Shown here: positions 20,601-26,965 of the stretch, piece after piece
How the letters are laid out: each line of letters opens with the position of its first letter
Numbering within the stretch: the stretch's first letter is position 1
Source of the DNA: Agathobaculum butyriciproducens
Lineage (GTDB): Bacteria > Bacillota > Clostridia > Oscillospirales > Butyricicoccaceae
Direction of reading: 5' to 3'
NCBI GenBank assembly: GCA_003096535.1
Contig: QEKJ01000001.1
Coordinates: forward strand, 310,001 to 374,000
DNA: 64,000 nt
Position numbers and translations under genes: made by a program
Notes under the pieces: generated by a model
Databases searched by the model: none
Seen by the model: only the letters and a program-made list of their open reading frames with translations
Told to the model about the DNA's origin: nothing

Positions 20601-20910
20601 AAATACGGCCGACCAGCTTTTTCCGGTCCTCATCCGACTCATCAAACGACTGATTCAGCACGCCTTCCTTCTTCACCTTGCTGCAGAATGACTCCCATTC
20701 ACCGCCGGTACGAAGGTAGGTCAGCTCGGATTCTGCCGACAGATACATGGTCTTAGCGTACGATTCATTCTTTCGGAACTGCGACAGATGGATATACCCC
20801 AGAAGGCTCGGTACAGCGATGGCAAACAGAATGCTCAGAATGACCAGCGTAACCACCAGCTCTACAAGAGTAAAGCCGCCTTTTCCGCACCTTTTGCGCT
20901 GCTGTGTCAT
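11602..20910 (-). CDS. Giant prepilin-like adhesin with GLUG and fibronectin-III-like repeats
   Basis: A 3102-residue protein with a genuine type IV prepilin N-terminus. KRCGKGG is followed by FTLVELVVTLVILSILFAI (cleavage after Gly12, E5 present). A pilin-like region of about 400 residues follows. Next comes a very long block (about residues 480-2030) of repeats of the form YVGGIxGxN...I.NC, the GLUG type of beta-helical repeat. The C-terminal third (about 2200-3100) looks like several Ig/FN3-like modules. There is no LPXTG or S-layer anchor, so the pilin helix must hold it in the pilus or membrane. AAGGAGG precedes the ATG at 20910. It is the first gene of the operon. Ligand unknown. Confidence 0.88.
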   Translation of the reverse strand: MTQQRKRCGKGGFTLVELVVTLVILSILFAIAVPSLLGYIHLSQFRKNESYAKTMYLSAESELTYLRTGGEWESFCSKVKKEGVLNQSFDESDEDRKKLVGRIYGIRLDAGEYAEGELSGDGALVGALLSQDTYDKSVLNAAICIEIDVESGQVYSVFYGTNCKGLYYGSNEDSKPADMSGSWLDIDYSKRDRDTRQKERLGYYSVQDAVNAVSLDATKLKITSINLVNGETLSLNWSSNVKDQDLDKVYYEVKLYSSEDKAQLLSINIPGRNLKTGSQSVAVTTEDNATKDYTFPVEYDRTNKRATLVLDGMMNAKLYDQLDKLSADNAAAFRQSSDTSITRFGGKLENPLNVYAAVQVFPDPNAENTGGEEYQKSDAIESNKANTLFGDGTRSNNSRCEIETFRHLSNIRYMDTAAAFAVTARSLDWTSDSVKVYGTAARGALSVSAGKDIGFPSIPALRSNQTLDGTGGLLNRIVSVITGGNTISNLKLDEDSVASGSEYLGLFQQNEGSIINLKLANPSVKVTSDSLKGVGAVCGFSSGSLKDSEVTGAAVDVNLAGSTNAQGIGGVAGVIEVSDSKSVIKLSASGTVTGTLPTGDTARGIGGIAGSLTTNGAAVKTLTNSAAVTGNRSVGGIAGYFSGKDQATGKDMADCQNEGLILSSIAADDHSLAGHYIGGIVGYAHNASLSECRSRAGYADGYTYKQEDRDKLRGRYVGGIVGYGEQSVLYDCETEANGYVLGSEYVGGIIGALNQSDTQTALLSENGTRTTVNASYVIGNSYVGGIIGENKGGSTIKNCVNTGVAAGYNAYIGGICGANENKAAIINCASYVSDTNNAIYRRVTDWGAVGSYAGGLTGYNNGTITFSDKDNAVSNRSVAGIVVGRHYVGGLVGYNDTDGTIDINYTLIGGRVAATGDCVGGLVGLNASTELLEKKLTIKPSSVQGRYYVGGAIGANVVNPGENVTVSGLKVDNSLGTVTAEAFCGGLIGYQRTYTEQDRAGGTLYALLPGIAANNSNAPGTVKASTNRHTITITADGNSAGRLSAVSNNMTIRAYAYAGGIIGSCEPQTRMKVEHCLNAGGFDRPAEDTFPDSKLKTGVDLVSYLQAQKYTDAAKALSDELGGGELRVSVIGGVIGVNGENHVIEHCASKGTMNGLNAMGGVVGLNEGIIRGCTLSGSMGSATQDYIGGIAGLNVGGRTEGTIENCTTEKNCTVTGRNTVGGIVGYNLSGGRIQNNTSSANVSGAGRVGGIAGENGGAITLSSTPAGKRRVNGSGSGVGGVIGVNTATGTLSPASGSAQGDVIAADNRLTVRGSSMVGGIAGINRGTLGGTSINCLTNRAAEVHAAAGSAGGVVGAQEGAKAVLRYAKNLGQVTANVGAAGGIVGMNSASSTVENCIGNGSITSNDGYAGGVASENYGTIRSCSVGTADNRVTLITRNKTAAGAICAVNYKGGTVQGAVLGDHITISGSAFILGAVVGDNSGTVTETEVSQQPTYSVSASTLQVGGAVGINRAGGTISKVKVTSDFEKFTKYTYLGGVVGQNNASGKVTECTYSGTIDEGKSAVGNCYGGIAGLNGGLLQGSTVSGLTLMADGVYTATSTSSAAEKERLSSHIGGIAGKNDATGIIEQCYIDNTGTGTITVKNGMVGGVTGYNKGTITMSGDKSTEALMENVSKVSELLANAKAQKLSADSTWVKWADRTDVEKLSYNGGSKSVAAERTMQIIVSSNGNLGGVAGYNAPTGELNRCVSGSWLLVNKSDGIGVGTGGIVGMNESEKDLSFLLNCAFVGRQLKKQNTSRFAGGIIGTQSNKTTSDWTIENCINYGTVYGYLSHYSGGIVGQWTNNGGTVEDCYNYGNLQTTYAANWVGASGGIVAQLYHAASGQDFNILSCQNHGSIYGRLGTNTSQSANDSAGILGNITAYTASSAAMGQQFNINVVDCLNAPGVKIYSGSMASGIVGFFSVDNATSNNGASITASTANIVLNIDRCRNYAYTDDLVGTNFRAGIFGDRYGSAATQNTYIQNCYSVPIRSDNGIISFQTGRSTRLDVNRVGNNYYFFDTWGLTERGNTAGITYKTDEARNNGAGESRRGYARMAAYGEFDGKFYAAIVGPRLDPTLNWTQNEDARTKCGIYYNMTDSNTRVENGILISKFNDGTEKITGRILFEMPPDYSYDQVRTWNANSLMPAISQKTGKLNNLSGGKIMDDYVREAYRTMEHGQNSKKLDASFTVDLKQQTDGSFDVSIEDTDRPLYYEGTVLVDGKEVLSNLRFIPNQKGQGQWDPKLNGTQVYGSGITTGTFQLPASLATDTAGKTVTLSVRAVSLFEDTAPSAWKTAATQNVSVLPTPDVNIRLVSHWNNGAKYQISLKNLADYAAFSNWKVTFRLGSQTVTIDQNNQTAEISGDDLKELIVTAAAGITNGIQPASVTDTIPTDTPKYKPDGSINKLSVSYSGSTVDDCTVTAALTVNEPQMETPPIYRIEVLGTVGTNEYVFAYEDVLTSAGNTVMANFRDLPKEYFAENVTNRRVRAWYAASGLGPVYTYGDTRQTGDAPVTLRTYSAEGVQQQDKTIYSHVLGHANDFANYIKAAALNIKPLTAPELNDPVLIPEDNGSISYRFSWTQSGQGTAAPHYSVKLTGITAAGARIGIPVNEVYGTQENPNTSQSFTISADDWQYAEVELTVTRLGQEYGEVGLSTTKKYAVKQRLERPGQPLVINPDTNELEYTIGWSAIGSENGCAGYQIYVQPEGETAAALGALVPVRGGTCSVSRSLEDYAGKTIDLYLVAVATDDSGYADSPNGIVYTMTVPMRLNTPSVKWSYNWNATANNPIPAAGFRSGGLQVTVTPENEASVPPGGSTYLLRAKITGTDGTTVTHPVSAMSESGGSYVCSLTDLDTKYAGCSVRFEARISQSAGQVSSVWVSSGDVVFPRVKLEAPSASLANVNETLAVSYGPMNRLINTAEWDAQLTALSWDEVAEADLYRIELTDKDDKSTTVTVDMSGNLPEIIINGQNTFAVAGDDWYTVKQGSAVNGRYSLTNGSIRYYSYQPDTMLQVKDGTFTLKLPNIFSVVTHENQTLQLTNGIQISRVTVIADSKSDRYTESDPAERRF

Positions 20911-20976
20911 ATTCGCTGCCTCCTTTCCTTTGGATACAAGATAAACGGGTATACTGCCCAAATTTAGTCGTTTTAT

Positions 20977-21005
20977 ATTTTACCAACTCCTACGTTTTCT
21001 GTCAA
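20977..21005 (-). promoter_or_regulatory. SigA-type promoter of the type IV pilus operon
   Basis: On the minus strand, consensus TTGACA (21005-21000), a 17-bp spacer and TAAAAT (982-977 of the 20-kb block) lie about 65 bp upstream of the giant prepilin start. No other strong promoter is seen before the downstream pil genes, so the roughly 18-kb set is probably transcribed from here. Confidence 0.75.
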
Positions 21006-21080
21006 GTATCGACACCGTTCAACTGCAATCTCCGCTGTTTTCGCTTATTTTCTCTGATATTTACCATGATTTTCATGCCA

Positions 21081-21111
21081 CAAAAAAGCTGCCGAAGCGA
21101 GCTTCGGCAGC
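21081..21111 (-). terminator. Rho-independent terminator of azgA
   Basis: A 10-bp perfect stem (GCTGCCGAAG and complement, loop CGAG) is followed on the minus strand by TTTTTTG, 26 nt after the azgA stop. Confidence 0.92.
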
Positions 21112-21137
21112 CTTCTGCAATCTTTACGATTTCTGAA

Positions 21138-22499
21138 TTAGAGGAAGATATACTTGAGTACGAACAGTACTGCCAGAACGTACATCAGCGGAGCAACCTT
21201 CTTGCCCTTGCCGGCTGCAACATTCAGCAGAACGTAGGAGATAACGCCCAGAGAGATACCCTCGGAGATGCTGTAGAACAGCGGCATAGCGATGATGGCG
21301 AGATAAGCCGGGATGGACTCGGTCAGGTTGTCCAGATCGAAGTTGATCTCGGTTACGGTGCCTACCATCAGGAAGCCGACCATGATCAGCGCCGGAGCGG
21401 TTGCGAAGGACGGGATGGCGGTGAAGATCGGTGCAAACAGCGTGGATACAAGGAACAGGATGCCGGTAACCAGAGCGGTCAGGCCGGTACGGCCGCCGAC
21501 TGCAACGCCGGATGCGGACTCAACGAAGGTGGTGGTGGTGGAAGTACCCAGAATTGCACCTGCGGAGGTTGCAATCGAGTCTGCCAGCAGAGCGGGCTTG
21601 ATGCCCGGCAGCTTGCCGTCCTTATCGAGCATCTTCGCCTTGGTGGCAACACCGATCAGCGTGCCCAGAGTATCGAAAATATCAACGAACAGGAACGAGA
21701 AGATGACAACGATGAAGTTTACGATGCCGACTGCGCTGAAATCCACGTTGAAGCACTGCCCGAAGGTCAGACCCAGCTTGGAGAAGTCGGTCATGCCCCA
21801 GCTCGGGAACAGGGAATAGAAGCCTGCGTCCGGCGTCGGAACGTAAAGGCCGGTCACCTGGCAGAGCATGCCGAGGATCCAGGTCAGCAGAATGCCGTAC
21901 AGGATGGCGCCCTTCATCTTGCGGGTGTAAAATACTGCGGTGAAGAACAGACCGATCAGCGTCAGCAGTGCGCAGATGCCCGCGGTGTGGAAATTCTCCG
22001 GGAAGCTGATGATGCCGACCAGCGTAGCGGAGTCTACGCACAGACCGGAGTTCTGCAGACCGATGAAGGCAATGAACAGACCGATACCAACCGAAACACC
22101 CTTTTTGAGCGTCAGCGGAATGGCATTGAAGATGGCCTCACGGATGTTGGTGAGCGACAGGACGATGAAGATCAGGCCCTCAATGAATACGGCCAGCAGC
22201 GCAACCTGCCAGCTGTAGCCATAGCCTGCAACAACGGTGTACGCCATGAAGGCGTTCAGACCCATGCCGGCAGAGAGCGCGAACGGCAGGTTTGCCATAA
22301 ACGCCATGCACAGCGTGCCCAGGCAGGATGCCAGGGCGGTTGCCAGCAATACCGCGGTGGTATCCATACCGGTGGAGCCGAGTACGCTCGGGTTTACGGC
22401 AAGGATGTACGCCATGGTCATAAAGGTAGTGATACCGGCCATGACTTCGGTCTTGACTGTGGTTTTGTGTTCCGATAGCTTGAAAACACGTTCAAACAT
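21138..22499 (-). CDS. NCS2/AzgA-type purine permease
   Basis: A 453-residue transporter of the AzgA-like branch of the NCS2 family (adenine/guanine/hypoxanthine uptake), with about 12 hydrophobic segments. Family motifs include GITTFMTMAYILAVNP near residues 22-38, the conserved GLQNSGL segment, and FDTLGTLIGVATKA in the middle of the protein. It is the second gene after apt, so imported adenine is trapped as AMP. Its ribosome binding site (AAAAAGGGGG, 7 nt before the ATG) is unusually G-rich and complementary to the C-rich segment of the small RNAs at 32788-33151. The exact substrate is inferred from the neighbour. Confidence 0.9.
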   Translation of the reverse strand: MFERVFKLSEHKTTVKTEVMAGITTFMTMAYILAVNPSVLGSTGMDTTAVLLATALASCLGTLCMAFMANLPFALSAGMGLNAFMAYTVVAGYGYSWQVALLAVFIEGLIFIVLSLTNIREAIFNAIPLTLKKGVSVGIGLFIAFIGLQNSGLCVDSATLVGIISFPENFHTAGICALLTLIGLFFTAVFYTRKMKGAILYGILLTWILGMLCQVTGLYVPTPDAGFYSLFPSWGMTDFSKLGLTFGQCFNVDFSAVGIVNFIVVIFSFLFVDIFDTLGTLIGVATKAKMLDKDGKLPGIKPALLADSIATSAGAILGTSTTTTFVESASGVAVGGRTGLTALVTGILFLVSTLFAPIFTAIPSFATAPALIMVGFLMVGTVTEINFDLDNLTESIPAYLAIIAMPLFYSISEGISLGVISYVLLNVAAGKGKKVAPLMYVLAVLFVLKYIFL

Positions 22500-22555
22500 C
22501 GAATAACCCCCTTTTTAATTTTCAGGCTTTCGCCTTGATTACTGTGAAATGTCTT

Positions 22556-22613
22556 GGGTAACACTGCAAAATTTACTTGCAAATCACTCTTGTTCAATTA
22601 TGCGGTATTGCCC
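22556..22613 (-). repeat. Short derivative of the MITE-like element between apt and azgA
   Basis: Read on the minus strand this starts GGGCAATACCGCATAATTG and ends with GTGTTACCC, giving imperfect terminal inverted repeats of about 9 bp. The interior ACAAGAGTGATTTGCAAGTA matches the left half of the longer copies at 51447 and 57560. It begins 4 nt after the apt stop codon. Confidence 0.75.
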
Positions 22614-22617
22614 TTGC

Positions 22618-23142
22618 TTACTTCCCCTCGTAAGCGACAACCGTCTCCGCCGGACAGGTTTTGATGCGGTCGCGTCCGTGCAGACCCTTGAGCTCCAGCA
22701 GGCAGACAACCTTGACGACCTTTGCGCCGAGCTGCTCCAACAGGTGGACAGCCGCCTCAAGCGTACCGCCGGTAGCGATCAGGTCATCGACAACGACGAT
22801 CTTCATCCCCGGCTTGATGTCATCGCGGTGTACCTCGATGGTCTCCATGCCGTACTCCAGCTCGTAGGACATGCGGGACGTTGCACGCGGCAGCTTGCCC
22901 TGCTTGCGGATTGGAATGAATGCCTTATGCAGATTATACGCCATCGGTGCACCGAACAGGAATCCGCGGGATTCCAGACCGGCGATCGCGTCAAACTCTA
23001 CGCCGTCCAGCAGCGCAGTCATCTCGTCCACCGCCAGATGGAAGCCGTCCGCGTCACCGAGCACGGTGGTAATATCGCGGAAGATGATGCCTTCCTTCGG
23101 AAAATCCGGAATGCTGGTGATATACTGCTCAACCTTACTCAT
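22618..23142 (-). CDS. apt: Adenine phosphoribosyltransferase
   Basis: A 174-residue cytosolic type I phosphoribosyltransferase that makes AMP from adenine and PRPP. The PRPP-binding signature VVVDDLIATGGT lies near residues 116-127. The N-terminal hood IPDFPKEGIIFRDIT and the GLESRGFLFGAP flexible-loop region are typical, as is the length. It heads the apt-azgA pair. Upstream on the minus strand, TTGTCA-17-TAATAT is a plausible promoter around 23245-23273. Confidence 0.96.
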   Translation of the reverse strand: MSKVEQYITSIPDFPKEGIIFRDITTVLGDADGFHLAVDEMTALLDGVEFDAIAGLESRGFLFGAPMAYNLHKAFIPIRKQGKLPRATSRMSYELEYGMETIEVHRDDIKPGMKIVVVDDLIATGGTLEAAVHLLEQLGAKVVKVVCLLELKGLHGRDRIKTCPAETVVAYEGK

Positions 23143-23387
23143 GAAACCTCAATTTCCTCCTTATCCCTGCCGCCCGGCAGAGAATCAATTATGCTGTTTT
23201 GTCATTTGGCAAGCAAAACAGCAATACACTTTATATATTATCAAATCGTGTCGTTTGTGACAAGAGATTGATTGTACGAAATGTAGATTTTTATCATGAA
23301 GATTATTGCCGCTATACAAATCCTCATCAAATTGTTCACTATCGGATATGGAACGGGCGCTGTCCGGACGACTGAGCGGTTCACCGC

Positions 23388-23526
23388 ACCCGCGGCGGCG
23401 GGCAAGAGGGCAGACACCTGCGGTTTCTACCCTCTTAACTCCCGTTTCCCTTTGTTTCCGAATCCGGCGCAGACCAGAGACCGGCGACCGCTTCGAAAAG
23501 GAGAACGGCAGAGGATTCTTTCTACC
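23388..23526 (+). repeat. Dispersed intergenic repeat, copy 1 of 3
   Basis: This copy resembles 34048-34170 (same orientation) and 34270-34410 (inverted). Shared parts are an AAGAGGG...CCCTCTT hairpin at the left, a CGTTTCCCTTTG core, GGCGCAGA, GACCGCTTCGAAAAGG and GAACGGCAGAGGATT at the right. Identity is roughly 70-75% by eye. It has no coding content. Confidence 0.65.
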
Positions 23527-23911
23527 GTAGGAGCGCACAATGTGCGCCCATTTCTCTATCTCTACGCAGTGTCAGATTTCGTTCTGCTACACAGGCGGGT
23601 TCATCTACGCAGGCGCGACATAACAGTGTCGCGCAACTCGTTGGTAGGTGGCTGCGGACGGCACCTGCAGGCTACAATTATCAATAAACTTTACCGTAGG
23701 GTGCGACGACCTCGGCGCACCGTATCTAACGATTGATACACGTTACCCCGTAGGGGAGCACATTGTGCTCCCGCGCAACGTCAAATCAAACGGTTCTTGA
23801 ACGTTTCTTGCGCAGACTCCAGTCGCGCTGCGGGCGCACACTGTGCGCCCCTACGATTAAGCATGTGCAGATGGTTTACAAATGGTGCGCCGAGTCGTCG
23901 CACCCTACGGT
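23525..23911. repeat. Cluster of six copies of a 26-bp palindromic unit
   Basis: Units of the form CCGTAGGGGAGCACATTGTG plus complement occur near 23525, 23610, 23694, 23749, 23828 and 23882. Some are inverted: the unit at 23694 (CGTAGGGTGCGACGAC...) is the near-exact reverse complement of the one at 23882. Arms such as GGGCGCACA/TGTGCGCCC are conserved as pairs while their sequence varies. Confidence 0.7.
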
Positions 23912-23992
23912 TTACATTTATGATGAAATATAATGACATGAAGAAGGGTAAAACATTACGTTCTCTTCACGCTAATTTTCCATTCTCCATTC

Positions 23993-24367
23993 TCAATTTT
24001 CCATTTCTCTCCTCATCCAGCTCATTAGCATTCCAACGATATAGACCTGCTGCTCCGCCGAAAGCGGCACGCCCTGCGGGATGCCATGCCATTTCGCCAG
24101 ACAGCCGCGGCAGCAGCAGGCGGTAGCATGCTGCGCGATGAACACCGGATGCCCGCGCATGGGTGTCTGCTTGCCGTCGTTTTTCGGTTCGGCCGGTGCA
24201 AGCCGCTTGGAGACGAAATCTGCCGCATGGTCAGCGATTGTATTCCAGCCTTTCTCGCGGATGTACTGCTTGTCCTGCGCCTTCAAATGAAAGCGGCTGC
24301 GGAAATTCGAGCGCGAAAGCCGCACGAGCATCTGCGCATAGGTTTCCTGCCGCTGTTTGTCTGTCAT
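23993..24367 (-). CDS. DUF4186 domain-containing protein
   Basis: A 124-residue protein that matches my memory of DUF4186 along its length: FRSRFHLKAQDKQYIREKGW, HAADFVSKRLAPAEPKNDGK, and QTPMRGHPVFIAQHATACCC followed by RGCLAKWHGIP. The His and clustered Cys residues suggest a metal site; the biochemical role is unknown. The ATG at 24367 is favoured over an upstream GTG because AGAGG lies 8 nt before it. A TTGCGT-17-TATACT promoter lies at 24387-24415 on the minus strand, divergent from the helicase gene. Confidence 0.82.
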   Translation of the reverse strand: MTDKQRQETYAQMLVRLSRSNFRSRFHLKAQDKQYIREKGWNTIADHAADFVSKRLAPAEPKNDGKQTPMRGHPVFIAQHATACCCRGCLAKWHGIPQGVPLSAEQQVYIVGMLMSWMRREMEN

Positions 24368-24422
24368 TATGCTCACCTCTTTTTATAGTATACTCTGATC
24401 GACTTTTTTACGCAATCCGGAT

Positions 24423-24458
24423 AGAACATTTGTTTTCTTTTCCCGAATATGATATACT
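24423..24458 (+). promoter_or_regulatory. Helicase promoter overlapped by a LexA-like box
   Basis: AGAACATTTGTTTT at 24423-24436 matches the Gram-positive SOS box CGAAC-N4-GTTCG in 11 of 14 positions. It overlaps the proposed -35 TTGTTT (24430-24435), which lies 17 bp from TATACT (24453-24458). Binding there would block the promoter. Confidence 0.6.
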
Positions 24459-24505
24459 ATCTCTGCATTTGATTTTCTGTATCTTCAAACGAAACGAGGA
24501 AACCT

Positions 24506-26920
24506 ATGGAACCGACCAAATTTGATATGAAATATGCCGCTGTCCGGCGTGCGATCATCGAACAGCGCTTTTCCAAGTTAAACGACAAGCAGCGCGAGGC
24601 TGTCTATCAGACCGAGGGTCCGCTGCTCATCCTGGCGGGTGCAGGCAGCGGCAAGACGACCGTGCTCATCAACCGTATCATCAACATTCTCAAGTTCGGC
24701 GATGGACTGGACAATCCCTATGCGCCCGACTGGGCGACCGAGGACGATCTTCTGTTCCTGACCGAATACCTGACCGATCCTAAGCCGGAGAACCGCGCCC
24801 GCGCGGAGCACCTGTGCGCGATGAATCCCGCTCGCCCATGGCAAGTGATTGCGATCACGTTCACGAATAAAGCCGCGCGTGAGCTGCGCGAGCGTCTGGA
24901 ATTTGCCCTCGGTGACGAGGAAGCTGCGTCCGCTGTCTGGGCGTACACCTTCCACACAGCCTGCCTGCGCATTCTGCGCAAGCACGTTGACCTGCTCGGC
25001 TTTGAGAGCGCGTTCACCATCTACGATGAGGACGACAAGAAGCGCGTCATTCTCAACGTAATGAAAAAGCTCGATCTCGATCCCAAGAATTTTGATCCGC
25101 GAACCGTGATGGGCATGATCTCCCGCGCGAAGGACAAGCTGATGACCCCGCGTCAGTTCAGCGCGGATGCCGCCGGTGACTACTTCCGTGAAAAGGTCGC
25201 AGATGTCTACCGCGATTACGAAAAGGCCATGAAAAAGGCCTGTGCACTGGATTTCGACGACATTATCATGAAAACCGTGCTGCTGCTACAGAACAACCCC
25301 GAGGTGCTGGAATACTATCAGCGCCAGTTCCGCTATGTTCTCGTGGACGAGTATCAGGATACCAACTACGCACAGTATGTGCTCACCAGCCTGCTGGCAG
25401 GTTATTATGAGAACATCTGCGTGGTCGGCGATGACGACCAGAGTATCTACAAGTTCCGCGGTGCAACGATCACGAATATTCTGGAGTTTGAAAAGCAGTT
25501 CAAGGACGCGAAAACCATCCGTCTGGAACAGAATTACCGCTCGACCGGCAATATTCTGAATGCCGCAAACGAGGTTATCCGCAACAACGTCGGCCGCAAG
25601 GGCAAGGAACTGTGGACCGACCACGGTGACGGTGCGAAAATCCGTCTGCATCGCTCGGACAGCCAGGAGGGCGAGGCTGCCTACATCGCGGACACCATCC
25701 GCGAGGGCGTGGAGCAGGGCCGAAAATGGGGAGATTTCGCCGTTCTGTACCGCAATAACGTCCTGTCGGACAACATCGCCGCCGCATTCATCCGCGCGGG
25801 CATTCCGTACCGCGTGTACAAGGGCCGCGACTTCTTCTCGCGCGCCGAGGTCAAGGACATGTTCGCCTACCTGTGGGTGATCGAGAACCCGGCGGACGAG
25901 CTGCGTCTGCGCCGTATTATCAACACGCCTGCCCGCAAGATTGGCGATAAATCGGTCGAAACCGCCATGCAGCTTGCCGTCGAGTACGGCACGACGCTGT
26001 ATGATGTGGTATGCCATGCCTCTCAGTACCCTGCCCTGTCCCGCGGTGCCGCGGCAATGGAGAAGTTCGGCGAAATGATCGAAAATCTGCGTAAACTGCG
26101 CGAATTTGTGTCGCTTTCCGAGCTGTACGATGAACTCATGGACAAAAGCGGCTACATCCGTGCGCTGCAGCTAAAGGGCGGTGCAGAAGAGGAAAGCCGC
26201 ATTGAGCACATTGAGGAGCTCAAGTCCTACATCGTTGATTACGAGGACAAGACCGAAACGCCGTCGCTCGGCGATTTTCTCGAGAACATGGCGCTGTACA
26301 CGGATGCCGACCAGTCCGGCGAGGACGATGACGCGGTTATCATGATGACCATGCATGCCGCCAAGGGTCTGGAATTCCCTGTCGTATTCCTCGCGGGCAT
26401 GGAAGACGGGCTGTTCCCCGGTTTCCGTGCAATGGAGAAGGACGAGGACATGGAGGAGGAACGCCGCCTGTGCTACGTTGCCGTCACCCGCGCGAAGGAG
26501 CAGCTGTATCTCACCTGCGCGGAGCGCCGCCTGCTGTACGGCCGCACGCAGTATTCGCATCCGTCGCGCTTTATTGATGAGATGCCGGAAGAGCTGCTTG
26601 AGAGCAATATCACTGAGAGCCGCCGGTTCTCGAACGCAACTGCACCTGATCCGACGCTTTCGCGTCCGCAGGTGGCTCGCGCACGGTACGTTTCCGCTGC
26701 AAATACTGCGCCGAGCGCGTCGCTGGCCTCGGCAGCTAAAAGCAAGCCGCTGCCGAATTTTGCCGCAGGCGACCGCGTGTTCCATAAAGCCTTCGGCGAT
26801 GGACTGATCGTGTCGGTAAAGCCGATGGGCGGCGATGCCCTGCTCGAAATTGCATTTGATCAGAAGGGCACCAAGCGGCTGATGGCCAAGTCGGCCGGAC
26901 AGTTTATGCACAAAATTTGA
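24506..26920 (+). CDS. pcrA: UvrD/PcrA-type ATP-dependent DNA helicase
   Basis: An 804-residue superfamily 1A helicase that unwinds DNA 3'-5' in repair and replication restart. It shows the Q-motif region LNDKQREAV, Walker A GAGSGKT near residue 45, motif Ia ITFTNKAARELRER, motif II DEYQDT, motif III GDDDQSIYKFRGA, motif V MTMHAAKGLEFPVVFL and motif VI YVAVTRAKEQLYL. A C-terminal tail of about 60 residues ending in GDRVFHKAFGDGLI resembles the PcrA Tudor-like RNA polymerase contact. A LexA-like box in the promoter suggests damage induction. The gene could equally be named uvrD. Confidence 0.93.
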   Translation: MEPTKFDMKYAAVRRAIIEQRFSKLNDKQREAVYQTEGPLLILAGAGSGKTTVLINRIINILKFGDGLDNPYAPDWATEDDLLFLTEYLTDPKPENRARAEHLCAMNPARPWQVIAITFTNKAARELRERLEFALGDEEAASAVWAYTFHTACLRILRKHVDLLGFESAFTIYDEDDKKRVILNVMKKLDLDPKNFDPRTVMGMISRAKDKLMTPRQFSADAAGDYFREKVADVYRDYEKAMKKACALDFDDIIMKTVLLLQNNPEVLEYYQRQFRYVLVDEYQDTNYAQYVLTSLLAGYYENICVVGDDDQSIYKFRGATITNILEFEKQFKDAKTIRLEQNYRSTGNILNAANEVIRNNVGRKGKELWTDHGDGAKIRLHRSDSQEGEAAYIADTIREGVEQGRKWGDFAVLYRNNVLSDNIAAAFIRAGIPYRVYKGRDFFSRAEVKDMFAYLWVIENPADELRLRRIINTPARKIGDKSVETAMQLAVEYGTTLYDVVCHASQYPALSRGAAAMEKFGEMIENLRKLREFVSLSELYDELMDKSGYIRALQLKGGAEEESRIEHIEELKSYIVDYEDKTETPSLGDFLENMALYTDADQSGEDDDAVIMMTMHAAKGLEFPVVFLAGMEDGLFPGFRAMEKDEDMEEERRLCYVAVTRAKEQLYLTCAERRLLYGRTQYSHPSRFIDEMPEELLESNITESRRFSNATAPDPTLSRPQVARARYVSAANTAPSASLASAAKSKPLPNFAAGDRVFHKAFGDGLIVSVKPMGGDALLEIAFDQKGTKRLMAKSAGQFMHKI

Positions 26921-26930
26921 GATTGATTAT

Positions 26931-26965
26931 AAAAAAGGAGATTCTCTACGAGAATCTCCTTTTTA
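26931..26965. terminator. Bidirectional terminator between helicase and PBECR4-like genes
   Basis: GGAGATTCTC and its exact complement flank a 3-nt loop (TAC), with an A-run before and TTTTT after. It sits 10 nt after the helicase stop and overlaps the end of the convergent gene. Confidence 0.92.

Larger units (their letters stand above)
23143..23992. other. 850-bp gene-free region filled with repeats
   Basis: No credible coding frame is present. The first 130 bp hold the apt leader and promoter. From 23388 on, the DNA is a mosaic of one copy of a repeat of about 135 bp shared with 34048-34410, six copies of a palindrome of about 26 bp, and a terminal CCATTCTCCATTCTC filler that recurs at other gene ends in the window. 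Confidence 0.8.

Noticed and set aside
23192..23273. Purine riboswitch in the apt leader
   Set aside because: Only a simple hairpin (GCTGTTTTG/CAAAACAGC) is present; the conserved purine-aptamer loop and junction bases are absent.
23525..23911. CRISPR array
   Set aside because: The repeats are palindromic, unevenly spaced and present in both orientations, with no uniform spacers and no cas genes.
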